Assembly (NCBI RefSeq): GCF_903893715.1
Contig: NZ_CAITNG010000010.1
Coordinates: 1 to 47,390 of the forward strand
From: an uncultured Mucilaginibacter sp.
Lineage (GTDB): Bacteria; Bacteroidota; Bacteroidia; Sphingobacteriales; Sphingobacteriaceae
Reading direction: 5' to 3'
Length of the DNA stretch: 47,390 nucleotides
Part shown: one piece after another, positions 1-8,480 of the stretch
Position numbering within the stretch: position 1 is the first letter of the stretch
Layout: each line of letters begins with the position of its first letter
Position numbers and translations under genes: made by a program
Notes under the pieces: generated by a model
What the model was told of the DNA's origin: nothing
What the model saw: the letters and a program-made list of their open reading frames with translations, nothing else
Databases searched by the model: none

Positions 1-165
1 ACTTTGTCCGGCTTCGTATTGTTTTATACTCCTTTCAAAACCTTCAAGCACATGTGCCGGAAGCTTTTCAGGCTGTGGCTCAAACTGAACTTTTAAAGCT
101 TTTAGGACGGCTTTAACGGTTTTCAATTGTTCCGGGCTATCCGGGTGTATCAGTATCGATTCCAT
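1..165 (-). CDS. Small antitoxin-like protein (DUF2683-like), 5' part only
   Basis: An ATG at 163-165 on the minus strand opens a frame that runs off the left edge of the window after 55 codons. The peptide begins MESILIHPDSPEQLKTVKAV and continues with LKALKVQFEPQPEKLP. Small Bacteroidota proteins with the pattern 'I..HP.s.eQl..lKa..KALk' are usually grouped as DUF2683 and often sit upstream of a RelE/ParE-type toxin gene. If that holds here, the partner toxin lies beyond position 1. The role as antitoxin is inferred; only the N-terminal pattern is seen. Confidence 0.6.
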   Translation of the reverse strand, partial: MESILIHPDSPEQLKTVKAVLKALKVQFEPQPEKLPAHVLEGFERSIKQYEAGQS

Positions 166-220
166 ATAAACAAATATACAAATGTGTGCCTGTTTATTCA
201 AGGCATATTTTTACAAATTC

Positions 221-251
221 AACCCGGGGAAATCCATTAATTCCCCGGGTT
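221..251. other. 11-bp perfect hairpin overlapping the stop codon of the GldN-like gene
   Basis: AACCCGGGGAA (221-231) and TTCCCCGGGTT (241-251) are perfect complements around a 9-nt loop, and the stop codon of the minus-strand gene (237-239) lies in the loop. On the plus strand the stem is followed by ATTTTTAT. In the direction of the gene there is no strong U-tract, so it could be a weak terminator or a 3'-end stabilising structure. Confidence 0.5.
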
Positions 252-1112
252 ATTTTTATAATCCGCAAGCCTTTTTTCTATTCTTGCTGCTTCTTTGTCG
301 CGCTCAACAGGATCGGCAATATAGTCTATGATGCGCAGGTCCTTCGGGTTCGATTCCTGGGTGACCTTCGCCGCAAAGGCCCGTTTTGTAAAGAAATCGC
401 CTATGTTCACATCGGGCAGGTTTTTGTTAATGGCAGGCACATTAAGTGAAGCCATGAGCGGGAGGCATTGTTTGTATTTTAGCCAGCAAACGGGTTGTAC
501 GCCCACGCTATCGCCATTGCTTAACCTCACAATGGTGAGCGGGGCTATGCCGATGATCTGCGTCTCCACCTTTTTGGTTTGTTTGTTTAGGTAAACTACC
601 TCCTTAATTCGGTATGCCGCCAGGTTATCGGGGTTATATGGGTCCACAACTTTTTTTGTGCCAATCCTGTTCCCGTCAGCGTCAAATTTGTCAACCGTAA
701 CGGTATTATTGGCCTTAGCAAGTGCCTGGGCTGCAGTCAGTTTTTTACCAAAGGGTTCATCGTTAACGTTTTGCGGAGTCGTCAGATCGTCGTATGCGGT
801 TAGTTTTTGTTGCCTTATGCCTTTTAGCAAGGCGGCAAAAAGTGAATTGCCCGGCGTGCATAAAACCAGGTTTTGCGGTACTTTCAGGTCGATCTCCCTG
901 GTATAGCTGTGGTAGAATTTCAAATTGCTGTTACCCGGTAGTGAAGGTTTAGCTTCGGTTGTTTTAGAGGGGGCCCTACCGGCAACTTTGGCCGTCCTAA
1001 CCGCTTTTGATGTATCGTTAATGGCAGCATACCTTACTGTATATGCCGTACCAAACATAGGGTGTAACAAAACCGGGCAAATAGCCGTAATGATAAAAGC
1101 AAAGGTTTTCAT
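237..1112 (-). CDS. GldN/PorN-like secreted protein (T9SS-associated family)
   Basis: This is a 291-residue protein with an N-terminal signal peptide (about residues 1-23). It is not annotated by a single motif but by a run of family features of GldN/PorN, a periplasmic core component of the type IX secretion/gliding machinery. These are 'LFAALLKGIRQQKLTAYD' at 91-108, 'AYRIKEVVYLNKQTKKVETQ' at 166-185 followed by IIGIAPL, a 'PVCWLKYKQCLPLMASLNV' strand near 207-225, 'DFFTKRAFAAKVTQESN' at 239-255 and an 'E..RIEKRLADY' tail at 275-285. In known gld/por loci gldN follows gldK-L-M, and no such genes flank this copy. It is therefore either a stand-alone paralogue or a divergent relative. Family assignment is by eye and fairly good; function in secretion is inferred. 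Confidence 0.65.
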   Translation of the reverse strand: MKTFAFIITAICPVLLHPMFGTAYTVRYAAINDTSKAVRTAKVAGRAPSKTTEAKPSLPGNSNLKFYHSYTREIDLKVPQNLVLCTPGNSLFAALLKGIRQQKLTAYDDLTTPQNVNDEPFGKKLTAAQALAKANNTVTVDKFDADGNRIGTKKVVDPYNPDNLAAYRIKEVVYLNKQTKKVETQIIGIAPLTIVRLSNGDSVGVQPVCWLKYKQCLPLMASLNVPAINKNLPDVNIGDFFTKRAFAAKVTQESNPKDLRIIDYIADPVERDKEAARIEKRLADYKNNPGN

Positions 1113-1429
1113 TTTTGGTGTTTAAGTTAATGCCTAATGCAAGGCGGTATTAATTATTTGATTAAGAGCATAATACATTCGCATAATGCCAAGTATTGAT
1201 ATTATAATTCAGAAGAAAACGTATTTTTAATGTTATTCTTACTATAAAAACGAACAAGATGTAACATTTATTTAACTACAACATATTTTTTATCAAAACA
1301 TTGTTTTAGTTTCGCCCCTGTTAAAATTAAATTAAACCTCCACATTTTAACCCCGTCTAATTTAACATTGATTGACCAAACATTGGCATTATTTAACAGT
1401 GTTTATTTTTTTTTCGATTACGGCTATCT
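1113..1429. other. AT-rich intergenic region between divergent genes
   Basis: This 317-bp space separates the minus-strand GldN-like gene from a plus-strand small secreted protein and must hold both promoters. It is AT-rich. No convincing TTG/TAnnTTTG pair, operator palindrome or RNA structure was recognised. Confidence 0.4.
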
Positions 1430-1816
1430 ATGTTAAACAAAAACTTCTTTTTTCCGGTTAAATTACTTTCGATTATTATTTGTTTTGGCCTTATCTGCAA
1501 CAGCGGAAACCCTTACGACAGGTTAAAAAACGGCGATATTACTGGCTGCGCGTTCTATAATTCCGATTCGTACACCATTATAAAATTCAAAGATGTAAAT
1601 CTGGCCTATACCCGGTGGAGCGGCATACCGGGCGGTACCAACGAGTATAAAATTGAAGAATATAATATCGCTTATTCTTATTACAAACAGGGCATGGGCG
1701 GTAGCATAAACGGGATACCTTTTATTATTTTGATTAAAACCGTCCAAAATAAACCTGTTTACTACCTGAGTTATAAGGGTGTATCGTATTATTTTAACGA
1801 AACTTACAGCGAATAA
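1430..1816 (+). CDS. Hypothetical secreted protein, 128 aa
   Basis: The ATG at 1430 gives a 128-residue product with a hydrophobic N-terminal segment (about residues 9-24, PVKLLSIIICFGLIC) typical of a signal peptide. The Cys after GLI resembles a poor lipobox and does not prove a lipoprotein. The rest is rich in Tyr, Ile, Asn and Gly (for example a 'YKIEEYNIAYSYYKQGMGG' stretch), as expected for a small beta-rich periplasmic domain. No family was recognised. It stands alone between a divergent upstream gene and a 340-bp repeat-containing spacer. Confidence 0.55.
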   Translation: MLNKNFFFPVKLLSIIICFGLICNSGNPYDRLKNGDITGCAFYNSDSYTIIKFKDVNLAYTRWSGIPGGTNEYKIEEYNIAYSYYKQGMGGSINGIPFIILIKTVQNKPVYYLSYKGVSYYFNETYSE

Positions 1817-2156
1817 ACCGGTGCCTGACAACAACTTCAAACGTTGTTATCAGGTTTGTACCATCCCGTGCCTGGCTTTTAAATACCCCTATGCAAAGTG
1901 TTTTTATTTTTCCAACATCCGAAAAAAAAGCGTATATTGTAAGGAATGGTGAGCGGTTATCCGTTTATGGACAGTGTGCGAAAAAGCATGTATTTTTTTC
2001 TTACTTTTTCCCCCCTGCCTATCTTGGTCGCGGTTATCGGATGGATAGGAGGTAAAGAAATTTGCATGGCGATTTTAAAGTCCGCTCTCCCGATAGCTAT
2101 CGGGATGGAGAGGATTTAGGTGAGGCTGTTATCGCTTGTTACGTTGTTTTGTTTGC
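1817..2156. repeat. Intergenic repeat region: motif A copy and CCCGATAGCTATCGGG palindrome
   Basis: The spacer ahead of the patatin gene contains TCTTACTTTTTCCCCCC at 1999-2015, one of seven copies of a motif in this window. It also holds a perfect 16-bp palindrome CCCGATAGCTATCGGG at 2089-2104, framed by CTCT and AGAG and followed by GGATTTAGGTGAGGCT. The latter string resembles dispersed intergenic repeats known from Bacteroidota (recalled, not searched). A patatin promoter was not identified. Confidence 0.6.
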
Positions 2157-4460
2157 ATGAAGAAAATATCCATATCCTTGTTTTTATTGTTGTTGTACCT
2201 TTCGGGATACGGGCAAAAAGTAGGGCTGGTTTTTAGCGGCGGCGGGGCCAAGGGTTTGGCGCATATCGGGGTTTTAAAAGCCCTGGAGGAGAACCACATC
2301 CCGATAGACTATATTGTGGGCACATCGATGGGTGGCGTGGTTGGCTCCCTATATGCGGCAGGCTATTCGCCCGCTCAAATTGAGCACATGGCTGTAAGCA
2401 GCAATTTCCAGGATTGGGTGAACGGAAAGTACCGTAGCGATTACAGCTACTTTTTCCAGAAAAAACCTGAAAACCCATCAGTTATTGCTTTAAAGTTGGA
2501 AATAGACAGCGGTTTTCAGGCAAGGTTTCGCTCCACACTGGTTAACGATGTGCCGCTTAATTTTGGGTTTATCGAATTGTACACCCAAGCATCTGCAAAA
2601 GCCAAAAACAACTTCAACAACCTTTTTGTACCTTTTAGGTGCGTAGTGGCCGATGTGTTTTCGCAAAAGGTGATAGATGTTGACCATGGCAGCCTGGTGG
2701 AAGCTGTGCGCGGCACCGTAACCGTGCCGATGATATTCAGACCGATAAAGGTTGACGGACGCTATGTGTTTGACGGCGGTTTATACGACAACTTCCCCGT
2801 CGACATTATGAAACAGGATTTTAAGCCCGATTTTATCATCGGCTCAAACGTATCATCAAAAACCTTTACAGATTATCCGAAAGACAATGATGACAAATTA
2901 ATGGGCCGCTTGTTGGTGTACATGTTCCTGTCAAAATCAGACAGCACCACTATCGGCAAAAATGGCATCTATATTCAGCCTAACCTCGCGGGATATAGCA
3001 CAACAAACTTTGCGCCTGTTGCCGCAATGATAAAAGCCGGGTACGATGCCACCATTGCCGATATGCCGCGCATAAAAGCAGCCATATCACGCCGTAGCGA
3101 TACAACCGAACTCGATAAACGCCGGCAGGAGTTTCAAAAGGCGGACGGTGAAGTTATCTTTAAAAACATCATTGTGAACGGCGTCGATTTTCAGCAAAAA
3201 AGGTATGTGGAGCGTATGTTCCGCAAGTTTGATAATGAACCCATTACCTTGAGCGACATTAAGGATAGTTATTACCGGCTGGTTACAAACGATAATTTTG
3301 AGACGGTTTATCCCCGCATTGTTTATCACCCTACCAACAATACATATGATTTTGAGATTGACGTAAAATCGAGCAAAAACTTCAAGGTTGATGTGGGCGG
3401 ACTGGTATCGAGCAGACCAATCAGTTCGGCGTACCTGGGATTGCAGTATGATTACGTAAACCGTAACGCTTTTACTTTAGGTGCCAACTTTTATTCGGGC
3501 AGGTTTTACGAATCGGTACAGGGCACTTTGCGCAGCGATTTCCCCAACCGGTTGCCTTTTTATCTGGAGGGCGAGTTTACTTATAACAATTGGGACTATT
3601 TTGACACCAATGATATTTCGGTACAGAAAACCAGCCCCGTTTACGTACAACAAACGGATCGTAAAATAGCGTTGAAAGCCGGGGTGCCGGTAGCCAATAA
3701 CGGAAAAATTGAAGTGCTGGCCGCTTACATCAACACCGGCGATGACTATAGCCCCAACAATACTTACCAAAACGGCGACACCTTGGATATCAGCAGGTTT
3801 AGTGGCTTTAAAACAAGTATAGCATTTGAAAAAAATTTGCTAAACCGCAAGCAATACCCCAACAAAGGGAATAGCTACTATGTGGGCTTGCAATTTTTTA
3901 ATGGCACAGAAAGCTATCTGCAAGGCAACATATTGCGCATTGGCCCATTGCCCGAAGTTGACGCTAAACGCCAATGGCTGGTAGCCAAAATAAGCAACGA
4001 AAATTACTTTTTAACTACTAATAATCTAAGCTTAGGCTATCGATTGGAAGGCGTGATTAGCAACAAACCACTGTTCAAAACTTACGAAGAATCGATATTA
4101 ACAGCGCCTACATTTTATCCGATTCAAGATTCGCGCACTTTGATTTTACCTAACTTTAGGGCACAAAGCTATAGCGCAGGCGGGTTGATCAGTGTACTAA
4201 CACTTAGAAAGAACCTGGAGTGGCGCAGCGAAGGTTATCTTTTTATCCCGATACAAGGCATTGTCCGTAGCGGCTTGCAAGATGCCAGTTATACCAATAT
4301 TTTGGGTTCGAACAAAATTGCGGCGAGCACTGGCTTTGTTTATCAGAGTTTTGTAGGCCCGATTAGCCTGAGTTTTAACTACTATGACGATGACCAACAA
4401 CGCTATGGTATCATGTTCCATGCGGGGTTCCTTATTTTTAACAAACGTGCCCTCGAATAA
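2157..4460 (+). CDS. Patatin-like phospholipase with C-terminal outer-membrane barrel (PlpD-like)
   Basis: The preferred start is the ATG at 2157 (MKKISISLFL...), which puts a signal peptide ending at YGQ at the N-terminus; the in-frame upstream ATG at 2136 adds seven unlikely residues. The mature protein starts with a patatin domain: glycine-rich oxyanion loop GGGAKG at 28-33, nucleophile elbow GTSMG with Ser57, and the DGG motif with Asp206, the expected Ser-Asp dyad. After about residue 330 comes a POTRA-like segment (KNIIVNGVDFQQKRYVERMF), then a long beta-rich region of the Omp85/BamA type. Proteins of this build secrete or anchor their own lipase domain at the cell surface. A small membrane protein gene starts 9 bp downstream. 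Substrate is unknown. Confidence 0.88.
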   Translation: MKKISISLFLLLLYLSGYGQKVGLVFSGGGAKGLAHIGVLKALEENHIPIDYIVGTSMGGVVGSLYAAGYSPAQIEHMAVSSNFQDWVNGKYRSDYSYFFQKKPENPSVIALKLEIDSGFQARFRSTLVNDVPLNFGFIELYTQASAKAKNNFNNLFVPFRCVVADVFSQKVIDVDHGSLVEAVRGTVTVPMIFRPIKVDGRYVFDGGLYDNFPVDIMKQDFKPDFIIGSNVSSKTFTDYPKDNDDKLMGRLLVYMFLSKSDSTTIGKNGIYIQPNLAGYSTTNFAPVAAMIKAGYDATIADMPRIKAAISRRSDTTELDKRRQEFQKADGEVIFKNIIVNGVDFQQKRYVERMFRKFDNEPITLSDIKDSYYRLVTNDNFETVYPRIVYHPTNNTYDFEIDVKSSKNFKVDVGGLVSSRPISSAYLGLQYDYVNRNAFTLGANFYSGRFYESVQGTLRSDFPNRLPFYLEGEFTYNNWDYFDTNDISVQKTSPVYVQQTDRKIALKAGVPVANNGKIEVLAAYINTGDDYSPNNTYQNGDTLDISRFSGFKTSIAFEKNLLNRKQYPNKGNSYYVGLQFFNGTESYLQGNILRIGPLPEVDAKRQWLVAKISNENYFLTTNNLSLGYRLEGVISNKPLFKTYEESILTAPTFYPIQDSRTLILPNFRAQSYSAGGLISVLTLRKNLEWRSEGYLFIPIQGIVRSGLQDASYTNILGSNKIAASTGFVYQSFVGPISLSFNYYDDDQQRYGIMFHAGFLIFNKRALE

Positions 4461-4469
4461 GCTTTTGAT

Positions 4470-5003
4470 ATGAAAAAATACCTTTTACTAATCTGTGTTT
4501 TAATGTTTTTGGCGTCATCGGCTTTCGCCGATAATGTACAGATCAAAAACTTCGCCGTAAAGGAAAACCCTTTTGGAAAAGACGAACTGGCCATTGTAGC
4601 AACCGATACAGCCGGTGTGATACAGGAAGATGTTAACGGCACTTTCAAGTTTTCGATAAATGGGTTTGACGAAGATTTGGCTTTTGACAATGGAACCGCT
4701 TTTTATCATAGAAAATTGAACAAGTCGAGCTTTTTATATGTAAAACATAGCGATGAGGCGGGTTCCACCAGCACTTTGTATTACATTTTTAAGCAAGACA
4801 ACAAACTTACCCCAATCCGCATAAGTTGGATAGTATTGATAGCAATACCCTGCATATTGATATTATTGGGTTACATGTTCAGGAAACTGATTATTTTAGC
4901 CGTTGTATTGTTTTGCCTGTTCATATATTTCAACCACCACAGCGGGCTTGATATTGGTACATTCTTCGAAACTGTGTTTGATGGGGTGAAGCATTTGTTT
5001 TAG
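4470..5003 (+). CDS. Hypothetical membrane-anchored secreted protein, 177 aa
   Basis: It starts 9 bp after the patatin-barrel gene and is probably co-transcribed with it. Residues 1-20 form a signal peptide ending ASSAFA. The middle (about 21-110) looks like a small soluble beta domain with no recognised motif. Two adjacent hydrophobic stretches follow near residues 117-135 (SWIVLIAIPCILILLGYMF) and 138-152 (LIILAVVLFCLFIYF), then a short soluble tail. The protein therefore probably presents its N-terminal domain in the periplasm from an inner-membrane hairpin. Family unknown; a role linked to the patatin-barrel is a guess from position. Confidence 0.55.
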   Translation: MKKYLLLICVLMFLASSAFADNVQIKNFAVKENPFGKDELAIVATDTAGVIQEDVNGTFKFSINGFDEDLAFDNGTAFYHRKLNKSSFLYVKHSDEAGSTSTLYYIFKQDNKLTPIRISWIVLIAIPCILILLGYMFRKLIILAVVLFCLFIYFNHHSGLDIGTFFETVFDGVKHLF

Positions 5004-5050
5004 AAAGTTGTTGAGTGGCGATGACGCCGGAACAATTATTAACCTAACAA

Positions 5051-7390
5051 CTAAAACGGTAAGCCAATGCCAAAATTTAACTGCATAAAGTTATATCCCT
5101 CGCCATTTGCTGTATAATAAGCATTTTTGAAGGCGCCGGCGTGTATCAGTTCATTAAAATGATTGATGAGTACCCATTGGTCCGACCCGTTAAATTGTGG
5201 GTCCTTAAACTTAAATGCGGCGTCGAGCCGAAAGACGAAGAAAGCCAAATCGAACCGTAGGCCTGTGCCTACCCCGATTGCCGTCGACTGGAATATATTA
5301 CTGAAGTTAAAGGTACCGTTCGGGCTATCTGTTTCAGGTTTTAAACGCCAAACGTTGCCAAAATCAGAGAAAAAGGCACCGTTCAACTTGGCACCAAAAA
5401 AGTTGTTTAATATGGCGTACCGGTACTCCAAGTTGCCAACTATCTTGATTTCGCCAAATTGGTCAAGATATTTAAGCCTCGTCCTGATAGAATCGCTGGC
5501 ATAAGCCGTGGCCCTGTTAAACTGGCCGGGGCCAAGTGTACGCGGCAACCACGCCCTAATGTCGTTTGCCCCGCCCACATAAAAATTCTTTTCAAATATC
5601 AACTGGCTGCTGTTGCCATAAGGCAACCCAATACCCGGATTTATTCGGAATATAAAAGCACGCTCGCCACCAAAACTACGATAAAACCTCAAATCAACTT
5701 CAGCTTTGGCATACTGGGCAAAAGTTTGGCCCAATATGGTATTTTCGCCCATAGTATCTTTTGGCGTGTTGAACACTTTCGACAAAAGAGCAAGCGAATT
5801 GCCGCCAATATCAAGTGCCCCCCGAAGGTACGTGAACGAACTGGGCGTAAACAATTTATTGGCATTAAGCTGAAAGGAGTATTGGCTACCCGACGTAAAA
5901 ATTGTTCGGTTGATCAAAAATACGTAAGAGTGGAGGCCCGCTGCTTCCAGTTCGTTGCGGGCAGCAGGGTCAACAATACCTTTGGAAAACTCAATATCGA
6001 TTGGTGTAAACGAATGGATCTTGTTTGGGGCCTTGGCCCAATCGTAGGTGATGGAGTTGATCAAACTTTTGCGCGATACCAACCCTTCCTGGAAAAACAA
6101 CTGGTAGTTTGTTGAAAAGGTTGTGTGCGGTACGGCGTACTTTGACGGTATTGGTAAATTAAACGGCGAAATAATTGTGGGATAGATCAAACTCGCTCCT
6201 GCTTTAAAATCCTGGTTTTGAATAGTCCCTTTGTCATCAAACAAAACGCTCCAACTTAGCTTTACCTGTAATATTTCGGACCCTCTAAATAAGTTGCGAT
6301 TGGTGAAAGTATTGTCCAAATTAAAACCTTTTTGCCCGCTGTTAAGGCTACTAAAAATATACTCGCCCTCTACCCTATCCGAAAAATGTTTCAAAGGTAT
6401 AATGTCTATGCGGCTGTTAAGCCGGTTGGTACTGTCGGGGGTTTTAGTATAGGTGGGGTTAGGCACATTTCTGAAAACGTTCAACTCCGACAATCGGGCA
6501 GTGGTTAAACTCTGTTTATCAATGTTGTAGGTATCCCCTTTTCGCTGAAATATATAATCCGTTATAGGGTAAGGTTTAAACTTATGCGAATAGTCGATAA
6601 AGGTAAACTGAGAGTCGGCACGCATAGTATCGGGCTTGCCAATGGGGCGTCCGTTGCTGTTCGATATTACCACCTCGGTATTGTTTATTTTAAAAACCGG
6701 ATGCTCAGCTTTACCATCAGGGTTGTCTATAAACAACACTACATTGACTGCGTTTTTTACACTATCCCATTCAAAACGACCGTATTGCCTGTAATACTCA
6801 TAATACCCGTTTCTTTTCATCAACTGGTATATCTGGTCGCGGGCATAAGTTAAGCTGTCCTTATCAAAGGGCTTCCCGGCATTTATATAATTGAACGTGC
6901 CCTTATTGGCATTATATAACGCTGCAACCTTTTTATCGGCTATACTGTCTTTAATTGTTGTGATGTGGTACAAGCGGCCTTCATTTGCAGTGAAAGTGAG
7001 TTCGGCCCGTTTGTTCTTCACTTTTATTGCACTCTCCACCTTCATGTTCAAAAAACCTTTGGCGTTCAAAAAGCCCTCTATTTGGGCGCGCGAAAACTCA
7101 ACAAGGGCAGTATCCAAAATCCTCGGTGCTTCGCCTATTTCGTGCTTGCCTTTTTTATTGAATACTTCATAAAACTGTAGGTTAAGCCAATTATTGGGCT
7201 GCTGTAGTTTATCTACATAGTTTTCGGCGGCAAGTTGGTATTGTTTATCAACACCTTTGAGGGTTACTTTACGCACCAATGCCTGGTTTGGCTTCAATAT
7301 ACGGGTCAAACTACAGCCGGTAGCTGTAATGATAATAATAATACTTAAAATTGTAAGGCGATAAATATCAGACCGGGTGTATGCTTTCAA
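5051..7390 (-). CDS. tamL: TamL: lipoprotein of the BamA/TamA (Omp85) family
   Basis: This 779-residue protein has a short cationic N-terminus, a hydrophobic stretch and a lipobox TATGC with Cys26, so it should be lipidated. POTRA-like repeats occupy roughly residues 40-250, and a C-terminal beta-barrel follows, ending in GIGLPF with a terminal Phe as in Omp85 proteins. 'FEKNFYVGGANDIRAWLPRT' contains the loop typical of the family. In Bacteroidota, TamL is the lipidated counterpart of TamA and acts with TamB in outer-membrane assembly. No ATG precedes the signal sequence; the frame must start at TTG (7390) or a nearby non-ATG codon. That start overlaps by 10 bp the ATG of the divergent methyltransferase gene. 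tamB is not in this window. Confidence 0.85.
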   Translation of the reverse strand: MKAYTRSDIYRLTILSIIIIITATGCSLTRILKPNQALVRKVTLKGVDKQYQLAAENYVDKLQQPNNWLNLQFYEVFNKKGKHEIGEAPRILDTALVEFSRAQIEGFLNAKGFLNMKVESAIKVKNKRAELTFTANEGRLYHITTIKDSIADKKVAALYNANKGTFNYINAGKPFDKDSLTYARDQIYQLMKRNGYYEYYRQYGRFEWDSVKNAVNVVLFIDNPDGKAEHPVFKINNTEVVISNSNGRPIGKPDTMRADSQFTFIDYSHKFKPYPITDYIFQRKGDTYNIDKQSLTTARLSELNVFRNVPNPTYTKTPDSTNRLNSRIDIIPLKHFSDRVEGEYIFSSLNSGQKGFNLDNTFTNRNLFRGSEILQVKLSWSVLFDDKGTIQNQDFKAGASLIYPTIISPFNLPIPSKYAVPHTTFSTNYQLFFQEGLVSRKSLINSITYDWAKAPNKIHSFTPIDIEFSKGIVDPAARNELEAAGLHSYVFLINRTIFTSGSQYSFQLNANKLFTPSSFTYLRGALDIGGNSLALLSKVFNTPKDTMGENTILGQTFAQYAKAEVDLRFYRSFGGERAFIFRINPGIGLPYGNSSQLIFEKNFYVGGANDIRAWLPRTLGPGQFNRATAYASDSIRTRLKYLDQFGEIKIVGNLEYRYAILNNFFGAKLNGAFFSDFGNVWRLKPETDSPNGTFNFSNIFQSTAIGVGTGLRFDLAFFVFRLDAAFKFKDPQFNGSDQWVLINHFNELIHAGAFKNAYYTANGEGYNFMQLNFGIGLPF

Positions 7391-8130
7391 AATCTCAAAT
7401 CAGTTTACTAAAATCCTTACAACAAAAAAAAAACAGGAAAACGCATGGCCTATTTTTGGTTGAGGGTATCAAATCGGTGAAGGAGTTCGCTCATTCGGCT
7501 TATCACATCGAAACCATTTACCATACCCCTGCTTCTGCATCAAAAATGCTGAATTTATCACAAAAAATAAACTTTCATGAAACTTCGGCCGCCAATCTCG
7601 AAAAATTCAGCAGTTTAACTACCCCGCAAGAAGTAATTGCCATCGTCAAAATCCCTCAGTGGCCTGTTCTTTCAACAAAACAACTTACAAAAAGTTTTTC
7701 ATTGGTTTTAGATGGCATACAGGATCCCGGCAATTTGGGCACTATTATCCGTACGGCAGACTGGTTTGGCATCGACACCATCATCTGTTCAGAAGATACG
7801 GTAGACGCATATAACCCAAAGGTAGTGCAGGCAACCATGGGTTCGCTTTCGCGGATAAATGTGCATTACGCTGATATCTCATCATTAATAAAAACTACCA
7901 AATTACCTGTTTTTGGGGCTTTGCTTGATGGAAAAAGTATTTACGATACAGATTTTGGCCCCGAAGGATTGATTGTGATGGGCAACGAAGGCAACGGCAT
8001 AAGCCCCGAAATTGAGGCCTTAATACAAAATCGGGTAACCATACCACAGCGCGGCAAAGCCGAATCATTAAACGTTGCCATAGCTACTGCCATATTCTGC
8101 TCGGAAGTGTGCAGAAAAACGTTTAAATAA
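7381..8130 (+). CDS. SPOUT/TrmH-family 23S rRNA or tRNA 2'-O-methyltransferase
   Basis: The 249-residue protein has an N-terminal substrate-binding region (KNRKTHGLFLVEGIKSVKEF, 17-36) and a C-terminal SpoU domain. The three knot motifs are visible: DPGNLGTIIRT at 115-125, IVMGNEGNGIS at 198-208 and IPQRGKAESLNVAIATA at 221-237. These enzymes bind S-adenosylmethionine in a trefoil knot and methylate a ribose in rRNA or tRNA. Length and the LFLVEG start match the RlmB/TsnR-like branch common in Bacteroidota. The exact target nucleotide cannot be told from sequence. Its ATG lies inside the first codons of tamL on the other strand, so the two promoters must face into each other's coding region. 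Confidence 0.88.
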   Translation: MLSKSQISLLKSLQQKKNRKTHGLFLVEGIKSVKEFAHSAYHIETIYHTPASASKMLNLSQKINFHETSAANLEKFSSLTTPQEVIAIVKIPQWPVLSTKQLTKSFSLVLDGIQDPGNLGTIIRTADWFGIDTIICSEDTVDAYNPKVVQATMGSLSRINVHYADISSLIKTTKLPVFGALLDGKSIYDTDFGPEGLIVMGNEGNGISPEIEALIQNRVTIPQRGKAESLNVAIATAIFCSEVCRKTFK

Positions 8131-8134
8131 AAAA

Positions 8135-8164
8135 TTGTAAGCCATTAAATAATTGCTATTTTTG
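8135..8164 (+). promoter_or_regulatory. Bacteroidota-type promoter of tRNA-Cys
   Basis: TTG at 8135-8137 is followed after 19 bp by TATTTTTG at 8157-8164, a match to the Bacteroidota primary sigma consensus (TTG, 17-23 bp, TAnnTTTG). The predicted start would fall near 8171, a few bases before the tRNA at 8178. It overlaps the end of the upstream methyltransferase spacer. Confidence 0.6.
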
Positions 8165-8177
8165 CAATCCAAAATAG

Positions 8178-8248
8178 GGTCGGGTGGCCGAGTGGCTAGG
8201 CAGAGGTCTGCAAAACCTTTTACAGCGGTTCGAATCCGCTCTCGACCT
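8178..8248 (+). tRNA. tRNA-Cys (anticodon GCA)
   Basis: A full cloverleaf can be drawn. The acceptor GGTCGGG (8178-8184) pairs with CTCGACC (8241-8247) with one G-U. The D-stem is GCC/GGC (8187-8189/8199-8201). The anticodon stem is GAGGT/ACCTT with loop CTGCAAA and anticodon GCA at 8210-8212. The T-arm is AGCGG-TTCGAAT-CCGCT. The discriminator base is U (8248), the identity element of tRNA-Cys. CCA is not encoded. It is 71 nt long. Confidence 0.96.
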
Positions 8249-8280
8249 CAGGGATTAAAAGAACATTAAAAATTAAAGAC

Positions 8281-8457
8281 ATGGGTGTTACACGTTTAAA
8301 AAGGAAAGATAGGAAAAACAAAACAACCTCGCGTTTAGAGGTTCAGCATTTAAAACTGGCTACAAACCTGGAGTTTGGCAGCCGTTCAAAAGAATCGGCT
8401 AAAAGCCAGGTTTCGTTGAACAACGAAGTTTTAGCAAAATTAGAAGCAGGTAAATAA
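8281..8457 (+). CDS. Small basic conserved protein, 58 aa
   Basis: An ATG 32 bp after tRNA-Cys opens a 58-codon frame beginning MGVTRLKRKDRKNKTTSRLE and ending with VLAKLEAGK before TAA at 8455. It is strongly basic at the N-terminus (KRKDRKNK) and has no signal peptide or membrane segment. I recall similar short proteins next to tRNA genes in other Bacteroidota, which suggests conservation, but I cannot name a function. An RNA- or ribosome-associated role fits the charge but is only a guess. It is probably co-transcribed with tRNA-Cys and ends at a clear terminator. Confidence 0.7.
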   Translation: MGVTRLKRKDRKNKTTSRLEVQHLKLATNLEFGSRSKESAKSQVSLNNEVLAKLEAGK

Positions 8458-8480
8458 GCCTCTTCTTCAAATAGTTATTG

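Noticed and set aside
5459..6115. Long open frame antisense to tamL
   Set aside because: A coding shadow with no family features.
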